NCBI GenBank assembly: GCA_902779865.1
Contig: CACZDG010000037.1
Location: 1-43,027, forward strand
Direction of reading: 5' to 3'
Source: an uncultured bacterium
GTDB taxonomy: Bacteria; Verrucomicrobiota; Kiritimatiellia; RFP12; UBA1067
Length of the DNA stretch: 43,027 bases
Shown: positions 1-7,325 of the stretch, piece by piece
Layout of the letters: each line of letters opens with the position of its first letter
How positions within the stretch are numbered: position 1 is the first letter of the stretch
Notes under the pieces: model-generated
What the model was told of the DNA's origin: nothing
Database searches by the model: none
The model's input: the letters and a program-made list of their open reading frames with translations, nothing else
Translations under genes and position numbers: made by a program

Positions 1-1
1 T

Positions 2-931
2 GGTTTCGCCGAACGCGAATGGCAGGCGGCCGCGCTGGAGGAGGCGCTGCGCCGCATCAAGCCGGAAGTCAATCCAGAACACTATGCGGCGTTCGTCGCA
101 AGCGCGATTGAGGGACAGGACACGGAAATCGTGATGCGGCTCTACGGCGTCTCAGGCGACAACCTCTACCAGATACGCAAGCGCCTCACCGCGAAACTGC
201 GTGAAACGGTCGCGTCAGTCCTTGCCGAGATGGATGCACCGGGCGCTTCCCTCCCGGCAAAGAAGAAGTCGCGACGGACAATACGCGGGATACGCATAAT
301 CTATGAAGACGACGACGTGATCGTGGTCGAGAAGGCGGCGGGCGTTCTTTCGCAGGCTACGCGCTGCGGAGTGTCTGCACGGATGCACGAGCACACCGTA
401 GAGGGTGCTCTTGGCGACTGGGTGAGGAAGGGCCAGGCGAAAAGCAACAAGCGCGTGTACCTCGTACACCGTCTAGACCGCGATACGTCTGGCGTGATGA
501 TGGTGGCGAAGAGCGAGGCCGTGCAGGAATACTTCCGCTCGAACTGGAACGAGCTCACGGAGAAGACGTACCTTGCGCGGGTGGAGGGAAAGATGGACGC
601 GCCGTCGGGCGTGTTCGAGAGCTACCTTTGCGAAGACCCGAAGACGCTCAACGTTTACAGCGTCCAGGATCCGGAACGCGGAAAGTTCGCCCGCACCGAG
701 TGGGAGGTGGTCGAGGAGGGGCGGAATACGTCGCTTGTCAAAATCAACCTGAAGAGCGGACGCCGCAACCAGATACGCGTCCACTTCGCCGAGGCTGGGC
801 ACCCGGTGTGCGGAGACGTCCGCTACGGCAGCGGAGGGCGCGTCATGTGCCTCCACGCATTGCGGCTGGCGTTCGTCCATCCGCGCACGCACGAACGTTG
901 CGTTTTCGAGGCGTTGCCGCCGACGTGGTGA
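2..931 (+). CDS. sigma-70 region 4-like / RluA-family pseudouridine synthase fusion (5' partial)
   Basis: The frame is open from base 2 to the stop at 929-931, so the gene begins before the window. The first ~70 residues look like a sigma-70 region 4 helix-turn-helix: an EWQAAALEEALRRIKP stretch, then HYAAFVASAIEGQD and GVSGDNLYQIRKRL, the pattern of sigma factors common in PVC bacteria. From about base 275 the protein is an RluA/RsuA-type pseudouridine synthase. It has IIYEDDDVIVVEKAAGVLS, the catalytic HRLDRDTSG motif (Asp nucleophile, near base 480) and the GRRNQIRVHFAEAGHPVCGD motif. RluA enzymes isomerise uridine in rRNA or tRNA. There is no stop between the halves. An ATG at 230 could start a free-standing RluA of about 234 residues, but no Shine-Dalgarno precedes it. 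The synthase call is firm; the sigma call is by pattern, and a true fusion is inferred from the open frame. Confidence 0.8.
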   Translation, partial: GFAEREWQAAALEEALRRIKPEVNPEHYAAFVASAIEGQDTEIVMRLYGVSGDNLYQIRKRLTAKLRETVASVLAEMDAPGASLPAKKKSRRTIRGIRIIYEDDDVIVVEKAAGVLSQATRCGVSARMHEHTVEGALGDWVRKGQAKSNKRVYLVHRLDRDTSGVMMVAKSEAVQEYFRSNWNELTEKTYLARVEGKMDAPSGVFESYLCEDPKTLNVYSVQDPERGKFARTEWEVVEEGRNTSLVKINLKSGRRNQIRVHFAEAGHPVCGDVRYGSGGRVMCLHALRLAFVHPRTHERCVFEALPPTW

Positions 932-981
932 ATGGTCCATGCGGCACTCGTTGAAATAGGATACGTGTAGCAAGGGAATTA

Positions 982-990
982 TGATATAAT
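982..990 (+). promoter_or_regulatory. extended -10 promoter (TGATATAAT) for the MBL-fold gene
   Basis: A consensus TATAAT (985-990) is preceded by TG in the extended -10 position, about 29 bases before the ATG at 1019. No convincing -35 box is visible. The motif resembles the TGGTATAAT elements before other genes in this window. Confidence 0.55.
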
Positions 991-1018
991 GTGCGCACGT
1001 CTTGAGGAGAACGAACGA

Positions 1019-1969
1019 ATGAAAACGACGCGGAGAGATTTTTTGCTAGGAGGAGCGGCGGTGGTCGCGACGAGTGCGACCTTACAGTCGTATGCGAACT
1101 TGCCAGTTGCTTCTGTTCCCGTGCGGAGGAGTGAGGAACAGCAGAGCGCGTTGATCACGAAGTGGGACGAAGAGACCGAAGAGGTGTCGCCGACGGTCTA
1201 TGGCGCGTACATGTGCGACGGCAACACGCGTGGCTACAAGGCGCTGAAAGCGAACGAGCTCGCGTTCGAGAAGGTGATGCGCGAGGTGGCGGCGACGCCC
1301 GTGACGGGAGACGTTCCCGCGATCTGGAGCGTGTACAACATGGGCTACATCGTCAAGACGCGCGAATCCCTTTTCTCCATCGACCTCAACCACAGACGCG
1401 GAACGGAATTCGCGCCGCTTCTCGACTTCGCGCTCATCACGCACAACCACGGAGACCACTGGCGGAAGGACTTCTACAATGCGATGACGGCACGGGGTAA
1501 GGTCGTCATGTCGAACTTCCTCGACAATCCGCGCTTCAACGAAATGAAGGGCAACAGCGTGAAGGGCGTGGGAACGTACAGGATCAAAGACGTGGAGGTT
1601 AGAACGTCCCTCATTGACCACAACGACGAACCGTGGGGAATCAACTTCACGATGGCGTTTGAGATCAGGATAGGGAACTGGCTGCTCTACCACACGGGCG
1701 ACAGCGGACGTGGCACCGAGCCGAAGCTCGTTACGCCCTGGGGCCGTCCCGACCTTTGGCTCTTCTTCCCCGGATGCGGGATCGACACGGCGCGGGCCGT
1801 GAAGAAGGTCAACGCCAAGCGCATCGTTTTCGGGCATCTGTGGGAGCTTGGACACAGGCAGAGGCACCATGGGCGACTCGACGAGCCGCTGATTCGCAGT
1901 GCCCTTGCTGCCGCGCGTCCCATCGTGCATGATACGTCCCTAGCCTTCTGGGGGGACAGGATTGTGTGA
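1019..1969 (+). CDS. Tat-exported metallo-beta-lactamase-fold hydrolase (UlaG-like)
   Basis: This 316-residue protein has an N-terminal twin-arginine signal (MKTTRRDFLLGGAAVV), so it should be exported folded. The metal site is THNHGDHW (the HxHxDH signature of the metallo-beta-lactamase fold), followed by IDHND, HTGDSG and VFGHLWELGH, which supply the later His and Asp ligands. Overall shape is that of UlaG-like MBL hydrolases, which cleave phosphodiester, lactone or ester bonds; the substrate cannot be read from sequence. I chose the ATG at 1019 because GAGGAGA lies eight bases upstream and the Tat signal begins there. An ATG at 989 overlaps the -10 box and would not be transcribed. The next gene on this strand is a broken esterase. 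Confidence 0.85.
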   Translation: MKTTRRDFLLGGAAVVATSATLQSYANLPVASVPVRRSEEQQSALITKWDEETEEVSPTVYGAYMCDGNTRGYKALKANELAFEKVMREVAATPVTGDVPAIWSVYNMGYIVKTRESLFSIDLNHRRGTEFAPLLDFALITHNHGDHWRKDFYNAMTARGKVVMSNFLDNPRFNEMKGNSVKGVGTYRIKDVEVRTSLIDHNDEPWGINFTMAFEIRIGNWLLYHTGDSGRGTEPKLVTPWGRPDLWLFFPGCGIDTARAVKKVNAKRIVFGHLWELGHRQRHHGRLDEPLIRSALAAARPIVHDTSLAFWGDRIV

Positions 1970-2037
1970 TGGCAAAATGATGGTGTGGAGGCACGTGGCC
2001 TTTGATTTAGACGGCCTCATCATAAAGGAACGATAAA

Positions 2038-2478
2038 ATGAATGTTAAGTTCAAATGCATGGCTATTGTAATTGCTGCGGTAGGTACCGTTCTGTCTGCG
2101 CAGAATGTCGGGGGCGTCAAGGCGCAGATTGTGTCCGAGCGCAAGGGAAACACAAAGGTGTTCGAGGAGGCGCGCGCGGCGACCGTGGCGAAGACGTGGA
2201 AGAGTCCGAACGGCGGGAAGCTGCCGTACCGGCTGCACGTTCTCGCGATCTGGGCGTTCCACGGTTCGAAGGACAAGGCCGTGCCGGTTTGCCGTTCGCG
2301 CGACATGGTCGCCGCCATCAAGGCGGCGGGTGGGAAGAAAATCCTCTATCGCGAATACGATGGGCTCGGACACAACGTGTGGACGCCCACGTTCTCCGAC
2401 GACAAGGTGTTCGAATGGCTCTTCTCCCAACGCCGTCAAACGGCTGTACCGTCGAATCTTTTGCCAGGTGTTCGTTAG
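2038..2478 (+). pseudogene. alpha/beta-hydrolase esterase with the catalytic core deleted
   Basis: The 146-residue product starts with a signal peptide (MNVKFKCMAIVIAAVGTVLSA) and the N-terminal strand typical of PHB-depolymerase-like esterases (KTWKSPNGGKLPYRL). It then passes at about base 2240 directly into the C-terminal part of the same family (IWAFHGSKDKAVPVCRSRDM, then YDGLGHNVWTPTF, with the Asp and His of the triad). The middle, which should carry the GxSxG nucleophile and lid (well over 100 residues in relatives), is missing. The frame is intact, with AAGGA eight bases before the ATG, so a protein may be made, but without the nucleophile it should be inactive. I read it as a gene shortened by in-frame deletion. 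An assembly collapse is possible but less likely. Confidence 0.75.
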
Positions 2479-2555
2479 ATGTGAGACGCTGCTCAGGTCT
2501 AGCGTACAACCTTTACTCTGGGCTTAAAGAGATCGTAAGTACCATGTGGATGTCC

Positions 2556-3236
2556 TTATTCGCGGAGGCGGTAGCCTACGCCGCGAACTGTCTCGATCAG
2601 GTCGCCAGACGGGCCAAGTTTACGCCGGACCTGCACGATGTGCTGGTCAAGCGTACGCGTGCCGCCGGCGTAGTCCATGCCCCACACCTCATCGAGCAGG
2701 GTGTCACGTGAAAGGACTTCGCCCGGATGCGCGGCGAATTCCTTCAGAAGACCAAGCTCGCGTATGGTCAGCGGCTGGTCTGGCGGTTCGCCAGTGGAGA
2801 CCAGGAACCGGCGCGCGTCGATGCGGGCTGAACCGATTGTGAACATGTCGGATGGCTCAGTTGCAGCGGTGAGCCGTCCCCGTCGCAAGGCTGCTGACAC
2901 GCGCGCGAGCAGCTCGCGGATTCGGAATGGCTTGGGGATGAAGTCGTCTGCGCCCAGGCCAAGCCCGATAACGACATCCGCCTCGGATGTCTTCGCGGTA
3001 AGGAAGATGATCGGCACGGAGGGGTCGGATCGGCGGACCTCCACGCACACGTCGAATCCGCTCTTGCCCGGCATCATCACGTCAAGTATCATCAGGTCCG
3101 GTCGGCGCTGGGCGAAAGCGGACAGCACTTCGTTGCCGTCCTTGCATCCGCACGTCTCGTAGCCTTCGCTCGTGAGCGCAGCCTCCAAGCCTGTTCGCAG
3201 AGTTTCGTCGTCTTCCGCAAAAAGTACATAAGCCAT
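2556..3236 (-). CDS. OmpR/PhoB-family response regulator
   Basis: This 226-residue protein has a receiver domain (about residues 1-118) with the acidic pair E8/D9-D10, the phospho-acceptor D52 in LMILDVMMPGKSG, T80 and K102 in IPKPF. A winged-helix DNA-binding domain of the OmpR/PhoB type follows (LTIRELGLLKEFAAHPGEVL, then RTLDQHIVQVRRKLG and VRGVGYRLRE at the end). It should be phosphorylated by the kinase encoded 18 bases upstream and bind DNA as a dimer. GGAGG lies seven bases before the ATG. The gene order kinase then regulator is less usual than the reverse. Its likely targets, by position, are its own promoter and the divergent secreted-protein genes from 4739. Those targets are inferred. 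Confidence 0.92.
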   Translation of the reverse strand: MAYVLFAEDDETLRTGLEAALTSEGYETCGCKDGNEVLSAFAQRRPDLMILDVMMPGKSGFDVCVEVRRSDPSVPIIFLTAKTSEADVVIGLGLGADDFIPKPFRIRELLARVSAALRRGRLTAATEPSDMFTIGSARIDARRFLVSTGEPPDQPLTIRELGLLKEFAAHPGEVLSRDTLLDEVWGMDYAGGTRTLDQHIVQVRRKLGPSGDLIETVRGVGYRLRE

Positions 3237-3254
3237 ATCTTAACCTCCAATCAT

Positions 3255-4556
3255 TCAATTTGCACTTTTCAAGGTCAAGGTGAAGACACTGCCGCCTCCC
3301 GGCCTGTGGGAATACGTCAGGTCTCCGCCCATGCCGCGCGCGAGGGCGCGTGAGATGCAAAGCCCGAGGCCGCTGCCGCTCGTTGTCCGGGTGAGGGAAT
3401 TGTCCACTCGGTAGAAACGCTCGAAGATGCGCTCTTCGTCGCCGTCCGGAACGCCTGGCCCGCGATCCATGAACCTGATCTCGCATCCTTCGACTTCAAT
3501 GTCGATCTCACCGTCCGAGTACTTGACGGCGTTGGCGACGAGGTTTGCGCCGATCTGCCGGATGGCGTTCGCGTCGGCAGTGACGAGCGCCCCCGCACCC
3601 TTGACCGTGATGCGCGCGCGCCCGTGCGAGATTGCCGTCATAGCTTGAATCACGGCATCCTGCGCCGCGAACTCGGCGAGGTCGAACGTTTCGAGATTGT
3701 AGCGCCGAGTTCCTTTCTCAAGGCGGCTGAAGTCGAGTAGTTCATCGACCATGCGCGCGAGGCGGTCGGATTCCATGAGAATCGCCTTGACTGCGCTCTT
3801 GCGCTTGGCGTCGTCGGCAAGGCGATTTTCCGCAAGGAGTTCGGCGTTGAGGCGTATGCCGGCGAGCGGGGTCTTGAGTTCGTGCGACACGTTGTCGATG
3901 AAGTCAGTCTTGCGTCGGGCGTCGCGTCGTTCGCGGCGGAGCCCGCGCACGAGGAGTGCGCCACCAGTCAGGAGCGTGCAGACGAGCAAGACGAGCAGAC
4001 ATGCTCCAAAAGCCAGAAGCCGGATCGCCCTCGTCCGGACAGCGGCACCTCCGTCTGGCCGCGCGACGCGCAGGACGCCTTCGCCAAGGGGCGGCGCGAG
4101 GGGAGATTCGCCAGTCAGTCCCGTCGGATCGGGAAAGTCTGGCGTAGCATAGAGGAGAGCTTCGCCCTCGTCGCGGATTTCAAACGCCAGATGCCGTTGC
4201 ATCTTCTTGTGCGTGGCGTGGAGCGTTTCGCAGAGGTCTGGCAGCTTCTGGAGGACGTTACCAGACCAATGGTGCGGCGGCGCGTTGCCGGGGCGCGACG
4301 GGCGGCCTGATCGCGCGCGTCCAGGCGGTGGTCCGTGGCGGCCGTGCGGCGGGCCGTCGTCCAGCCCCGCGTCATCCGCGTGCGCCAGCAGGTTGTCCAC
4401 GTACAGGGTCGCCTGTACCTGTAGCATTTCGCGCTCCTCCGTCCAGATCGCGCGCCAGCCTACGCACAGCAGACTGATGCCGCCCGCCACGACAAAGACG
4501 GCAGGCAGTCCGATCGCGAAAAAGAAGAGCCGAAACTCATGGATGATTTTTGTCAT
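3255..4556 (-). CDS. membrane sensor histidine kinase with Gly/Pro/His-rich sensor loop
   Basis: This 433-residue protein has transmembrane segments at about 10-33 and 178-203. The kinase core shows the H-box NVSHELKTPLAGI, N-box NLVANAVKYSDG, G1 FMDRGPGVPDG, F-box ERFYRVD and G2 SGSGLGLCISRAL. The extracytoplasmic loop of about 140 residues contains a low-complexity stretch (DDGPPHGRHGPPPGRARSG, then PGNAPPHHWSG). That composition resembles the DGEEGR/GPPP repeats of the secreted protein encoded divergently at 4739, which suggests, without proving, that the repeat protein or the same cation or polyanion is sensed. No HAMP domain is obvious between the second membrane helix and the H-box. It is the partner of the response regulator immediately downstream. 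Confidence 0.9.
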   Translation of the reverse strand: MTKIIHEFRLFFFAIGLPAVFVVAGGISLLCVGWRAIWTEEREMLQVQATLYVDNLLAHADDAGLDDGPPHGRHGPPPGRARSGRPSRPGNAPPHHWSGNVLQKLPDLCETLHATHKKMQRHLAFEIRDEGEALLYATPDFPDPTGLTGESPLAPPLGEGVLRVARPDGGAAVRTRAIRLLAFGACLLVLLVCTLLTGGALLVRGLRRERRDARRKTDFIDNVSHELKTPLAGIRLNAELLAENRLADDAKRKSAVKAILMESDRLARMVDELLDFSRLEKGTRRYNLETFDLAEFAAQDAVIQAMTAISHGRARITVKGAGALVTADANAIRQIGANLVANAVKYSDGEIDIEVEGCEIRFMDRGPGVPDGDEERIFERFYRVDNSLTRTTSGSGLGLCISRALARGMGGDLTYSHRPGGGSVFTLTLKSAN

Positions 4557-4581
4557 AGATACTATTTAGAATATGGAATTT

Positions 4582-4594
4582 GTCGTTGAACGAC
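4582..4594. promoter_or_regulatory. perfect palindrome in the divergent regulatory region
   Basis: GTCGTTGAACGAC is an inverted repeat with six-base arms around one central base. It lies at the expected transcription start of the kinase gene, just past its -10, and about 80 bases upstream of the -35 candidate of the opposite operon. It could be an operator for autoregulation. One palindrome is weak evidence. Confidence 0.35.
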
Positions 4595-4597
4595 TAC

Positions 4598-4626
4598 ATG
4601 ATACACCATCTCTTCCCTCCATTCAA
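4598..4626 (-). promoter_or_regulatory. candidate sigma-70 promoter for the kinase/regulator operon
   Basis: On the minus strand TTGAAT (4626-4621) and TATCAT (4603-4598) are separated by 17 bases. This puts the transcription start near 4591 and gives a leader of about 35 bases before the kinase ATG. Confidence 0.45.
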
Positions 4627-4673
4627 GGACAAAGGTAAATGTCGCTGTTTTTTTACGCTTGCTTGACATGACG

Positions 4674-4705
4674 TTGACAAAAGAATAGACGACTTCTGTT
4701 ATACT
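4674..4705 (+). promoter_or_regulatory. candidate promoter for the secreted-protein operon
   Basis: TGTTATACT (4697-4705) is an extended -10 with TG one base before TATACT. TTGACA at 4674-4679 is a good -35 box, but the spacer is 20 bases, longer than optimal. That could make the promoter dependent on an activator such as the adjacent response regulator. The gene starts at 4739 after AAAGGAG. Confidence 0.5.
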
Positions 4706-4738
4706 GTGGCCATCAAAAGCCCCTCAAAGGAGATTAAA

Positions 4739-5170
4739 ATGAAACAGATCATATTGGCATTCGGAATAGCGATAGCGTCCACATGGTTGGACGCCTACGC
4801 GGATCAGACACGGCATCCGTCTTGTGATGACGAGCCAGAGCACGTACAGAAGGATAGCGCAGACCGTCCGCCGGCATTGCCAGACGGCGAGGACGGTCGT
4901 GGTCGGCACATGGGTCCGCCGCCGGACGGCGAGGAAGGTCGTGGGCGGCGTATGGGTCCGCCGCCGGACGGCGAGGAAGGCCGTGAGCGGCGTATGGGTC
5001 CGCCGCCGGACGGCGAGGAAGGTCGTGGTCGGCGCATGGGTCCGCCGCCGGATGACGAGGAAGGTCGTGGGCGCCGTAAGGGGCTGCAACGGAAGAGTAA
5101 GAAAGGTCGTGGGCATCGCAAAGGGATGAAACGTGACGGCGCGGATGATCGTGGTCCGCGAGTGGAATAA
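4739..5170 (+). CDS. secreted 14-residue-repeat (GPPPDGEE-GRGRRM) protein
   Basis: This 143-residue protein has an N-terminal signal peptide (MKQIILAFGIAIASTWLDAYA) and no recognised enzyme domain. From residue 53 it is a tandem repeat of 14 residues, GRGRRMGPPPDGEE. Four units are nearly identical, and two more have drifted to Lys-rich forms (GRGRRKGLQRKSKK, GRGHRKGMKRDGAD). It alternates acidic (DGEE) and basic (GRGRR) blocks and should be disordered and polyampholytic. A role in binding ions, polysaccharide or other matrix components is plausible but unproven. AAAGGAG precedes the ATG at 4739; the in-frame GTG at 4706 abuts the -10 and is not used. The gene is divergent from a sensor kinase and 30 bases before a beta-helix protein gene, so the genes to 12043 may form one operon. 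I do not recognise a named family. Confidence 0.8.
   Translation: MKQIILAFGIAIASTWLDAYADQTRHPSCDDEPEHVQKDSADRPPALPDGEDGRGRHMGPPPDGEEGRGRRMGPPPDGEEGRERRMGPPPDGEEGRGRRMGPPPDDEEGRGRRKGLQRKSKKGRGHRKGMKRDGADDRGPRVE
4895..5146 (+). repeat. 42-bp in-frame tandem repeat (six units)
   Basis: Six consecutive 42-bp units encode the 14-residue repeats of the secreted protein. The first four are nearly identical at the nucleotide level, a sign of recent slippage or unequal recombination. The last two have diverged. Copy number is likely to vary between strains. Confidence 0.85.
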
Positions 5171-5200
5171 AACTCAAACGAAAAAAGAAGGAGAGTAATC

Positions 5201-7300
5201 ATGGCTAAAAGATTCACTGTCAGCATCTGTCTCGCGACTGTCCTTTGTACAGTTGCATTTGCAGCTAGCCGTCCGGAGCTGCGAGCCTATCCGTTCAAGA
5301 CGAACGTGACGGCGGGCGGCACGTACGCGAACGGGAGTACCGTCGGTACGGACTTCGTCGTGAGCGGAACGATAACGTCCGCGCTGACGTTCAGTTCGGA
5401 CGTCCCGTACCGTGTGACGCTCAATGGCGCGACGGTCTCCAAGACCATAACACTTTCCGGCGACGCGACGCTGTGGCTTGTAGGCGACAACGCCGTAGAG
5501 ACGACGTCGGCGACCGCCGTCTCGTCGACAGGAACTCTGACGATTGGGGGGCCTGGCACCGTCACGCTGGCCTCCGCTCCCACGAAGAAGCAGATCGGCC
5601 CCGTCGTCGCGGAGAATCTCGTCGTCGCAGGCGGAAACGTCTCGATTGTCCTCAACGCCGACGTGAAGAACGTCGCCGGCATCACGCTCACGGGCGATTA
5701 CGTGCAGATGGCCGGTTCCGTCGCGATAGACTGCGCGTCGTACGGTGCCGTGAACAAGGTGAACGGCATCCTCGTGAACAAGAAGTCAAAGTCAGTGACG
5801 ATGGAGGGTGGACGTCTCTCCGTCGCCGTGTGCGGAGAGAAGTCCGTCGGCGTCTCGCTCGACAAGTCCGGCACTACGATGCTCCTCTCCGGCGGAACCG
5901 TCGAACTCGCCGTTGCGGGAGACGGCGCAAAGGGCATCAAGGGTGACGAGACGTTCACGATGACCGGAGGGCTGCTCAACGCCTCCGTCACCGGCAACGT
6001 CCTCTACGAGAACTACGAAGACGGTGACGGCAGCAACTATGTCGTTAAGGTCTCCTCCACGTCGCTTCTTTCCTCTACGGGCAGCTACGTCGTGCAGGAT
6101 ACGTCGCCCGCATACGCCGTGAAATGCGGCAACATCTCGATATCCGGCGGAACGGTGCGCGTTTCCGCGACGGGCATCGCCTCGCGCGGACTCTGCGCGG
6201 ACGCGGACGGCGGCACGTTCGACATCTCCGGCGGCTTCTTCGACGTGACGTGCGCCGGCGGCGCTTCCAACACAATTCTCGAAATGCTCGACGAGACGGC
6301 CTTGACGACGGACATCGACAAGGCCACCGCATGTGGTCTTCGCACGTCGGAGACGAACAGCGTCTTCAGGATCACCGGCGGGACGCTCAACCTCGTCGCA
6401 AACGGAACCGGCGGCAAGTGCATCGTCGCAAAGGGCGAACTCGTCGTCGGCACGTCCGGACAGACCACGACGCCGTCCGACTCCGCCTTCCTCCCCGACA
6501 TCCAGGCCGCGACATACGGCACGCAGATATACGTCGCTGCGCAGAAGCAGAAGAACTACCTGAGCGTGGGCACCGCAACTGTCGCCGACCTTGCGTCCAC
6601 GACATACTACTTCGCCTCCAACAAGGTCGTCACAGCCTCTGGCGACAACGTCGACCACTCAAACCCCAAGTGCATCAAGGCGGAAGGGAACCTCACGATG
6701 CATGGCGGCAGAATACGCGGCTTCTCGCAGGCCGAGGGCGGCGAGGGATTCGAGTCGAAGAAGGTGATGACGATCAACGGCGGCGTGTTCGAGGCCACGA
6801 CCTACGACGACTGCATCAACGCGGGCGAATCCCTTGTCATCAACGGCGGCTACCTCTACTGCGGCGCGACGAACAACGACTGCATCGACTCAAACGGATC
6901 GGGTTCGGATTCCATCGTCATCAACGGTGGAATAGTCCTCTGCTTCACGGCGGCGACGCCGGAAATCGGCATCGACACGGACAACTCCAGCGGGTTGAAG
7001 ATCAACGGCGGGACGGTCGTCTCGTTCGGAAGCGCTGCGGGCAACATGGTCGTCGGCTCAACCGGGACGCTCGCGACATACAAGGGCACTTCTGTGTCCG
7101 CCTCGACATACGCGGGAAAGTACCTGAAGATGACAGGCGGCAGCAAGACGGTCTATGCGAAGGTGCCGTCCATGAGCAGCAGTTCGGGATCGGTCTCGAT
7201 CGTCTGCACCACGGACGGCTGCTCGTCCGCGCCGTCGATCTCCGCAGTCACCAGTCCGTCCGGCACGTCGCAGAACTTCCACGGCGTGTACTTCCAATAG
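5201..7300 (+). CDS. secreted beta-helix carbohydrate-binding protein (Cthe_2159-like)
   Basis: This 699-residue exported protein has a signal peptide (MAKRFTVSICLATVLCTVAFA) followed by regularly spaced strands of the form TISGGT, MTGG and INGG, as in a right-handed parallel beta-helix. The C-terminal third carries the hallmarks of the Cthe_2159/PF14262 family: VDHSNPKCIKAEGNL, EGFESKKVMTINGG, TYDDCINAGESLVINGGYL, NDCIDSNGSG, EIGIDTDNSSGLKINGGT and AGNMVVG. The founding member binds acidic polysaccharide and calcium; the repeated Asp/Asn turns here could do likewise. GAAGGAG precedes the ATG. It is a paralogue of the protein encoded at 8675-12043, sharing blocks such as GDGAKGIKGDETFTMTGG and EDGDGSNYVVKVSS. 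It likely acts at the cell surface or in the extracellular matrix. Confidence 0.82.
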   Translation: MAKRFTVSICLATVLCTVAFAASRPELRAYPFKTNVTAGGTYANGSTVGTDFVVSGTITSALTFSSDVPYRVTLNGATVSKTITLSGDATLWLVGDNAVETTSATAVSSTGTLTIGGPGTVTLASAPTKKQIGPVVAENLVVAGGNVSIVLNADVKNVAGITLTGDYVQMAGSVAIDCASYGAVNKVNGILVNKKSKSVTMEGGRLSVAVCGEKSVGVSLDKSGTTMLLSGGTVELAVAGDGAKGIKGDETFTMTGGLLNASVTGNVLYENYEDGDGSNYVVKVSSTSLLSSTGSYVVQDTSPAYAVKCGNISISGGTVRVSATGIASRGLCADADGGTFDISGGFFDVTCAGGASNTILEMLDETALTTDIDKATACGLRTSETNSVFRITGGTLNLVANGTGGKCIVAKGELVVGTSGQTTTPSDSAFLPDIQAATYGTQIYVAAQKQKNYLSVGTATVADLASTTYYFASNKVVTASGDNVDHSNPKCIKAEGNLTMHGGRIRGFSQAEGGEGFESKKVMTINGGVFEATTYDDCINAGESLVINGGYLYCGATNNDCIDSNGSGSDSIVINGGIVLCFTAATPEIGIDTDNSSGLKINGGTVVSFGSAAGNMVVGSTGTLATYKGTSVSASTYAGKYLKMTGGSKTVYAKVPSMSSSSGSVSIVCTTDGCSSAPSISAVTSPSGTSQNFHGVYFQ

Positions 7301-7325
7301 TCTTTGAAAAGAAAGGATTTCGAAT

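Noticed and set aside
1977-2023. Terminator after the MBL gene
   Set aside because: ATGATG/CATCAT and GAGGC/GCCTC can pair only with bulges, and there is no U-tract.
5201-7300. Pectate lyase or other enzyme call for the beta-helix proteins
   Set aside because: The repeated INGG/DTDNSSG motifs match the Cthe_2159 binding family, and I see no lyase catalytic residues.
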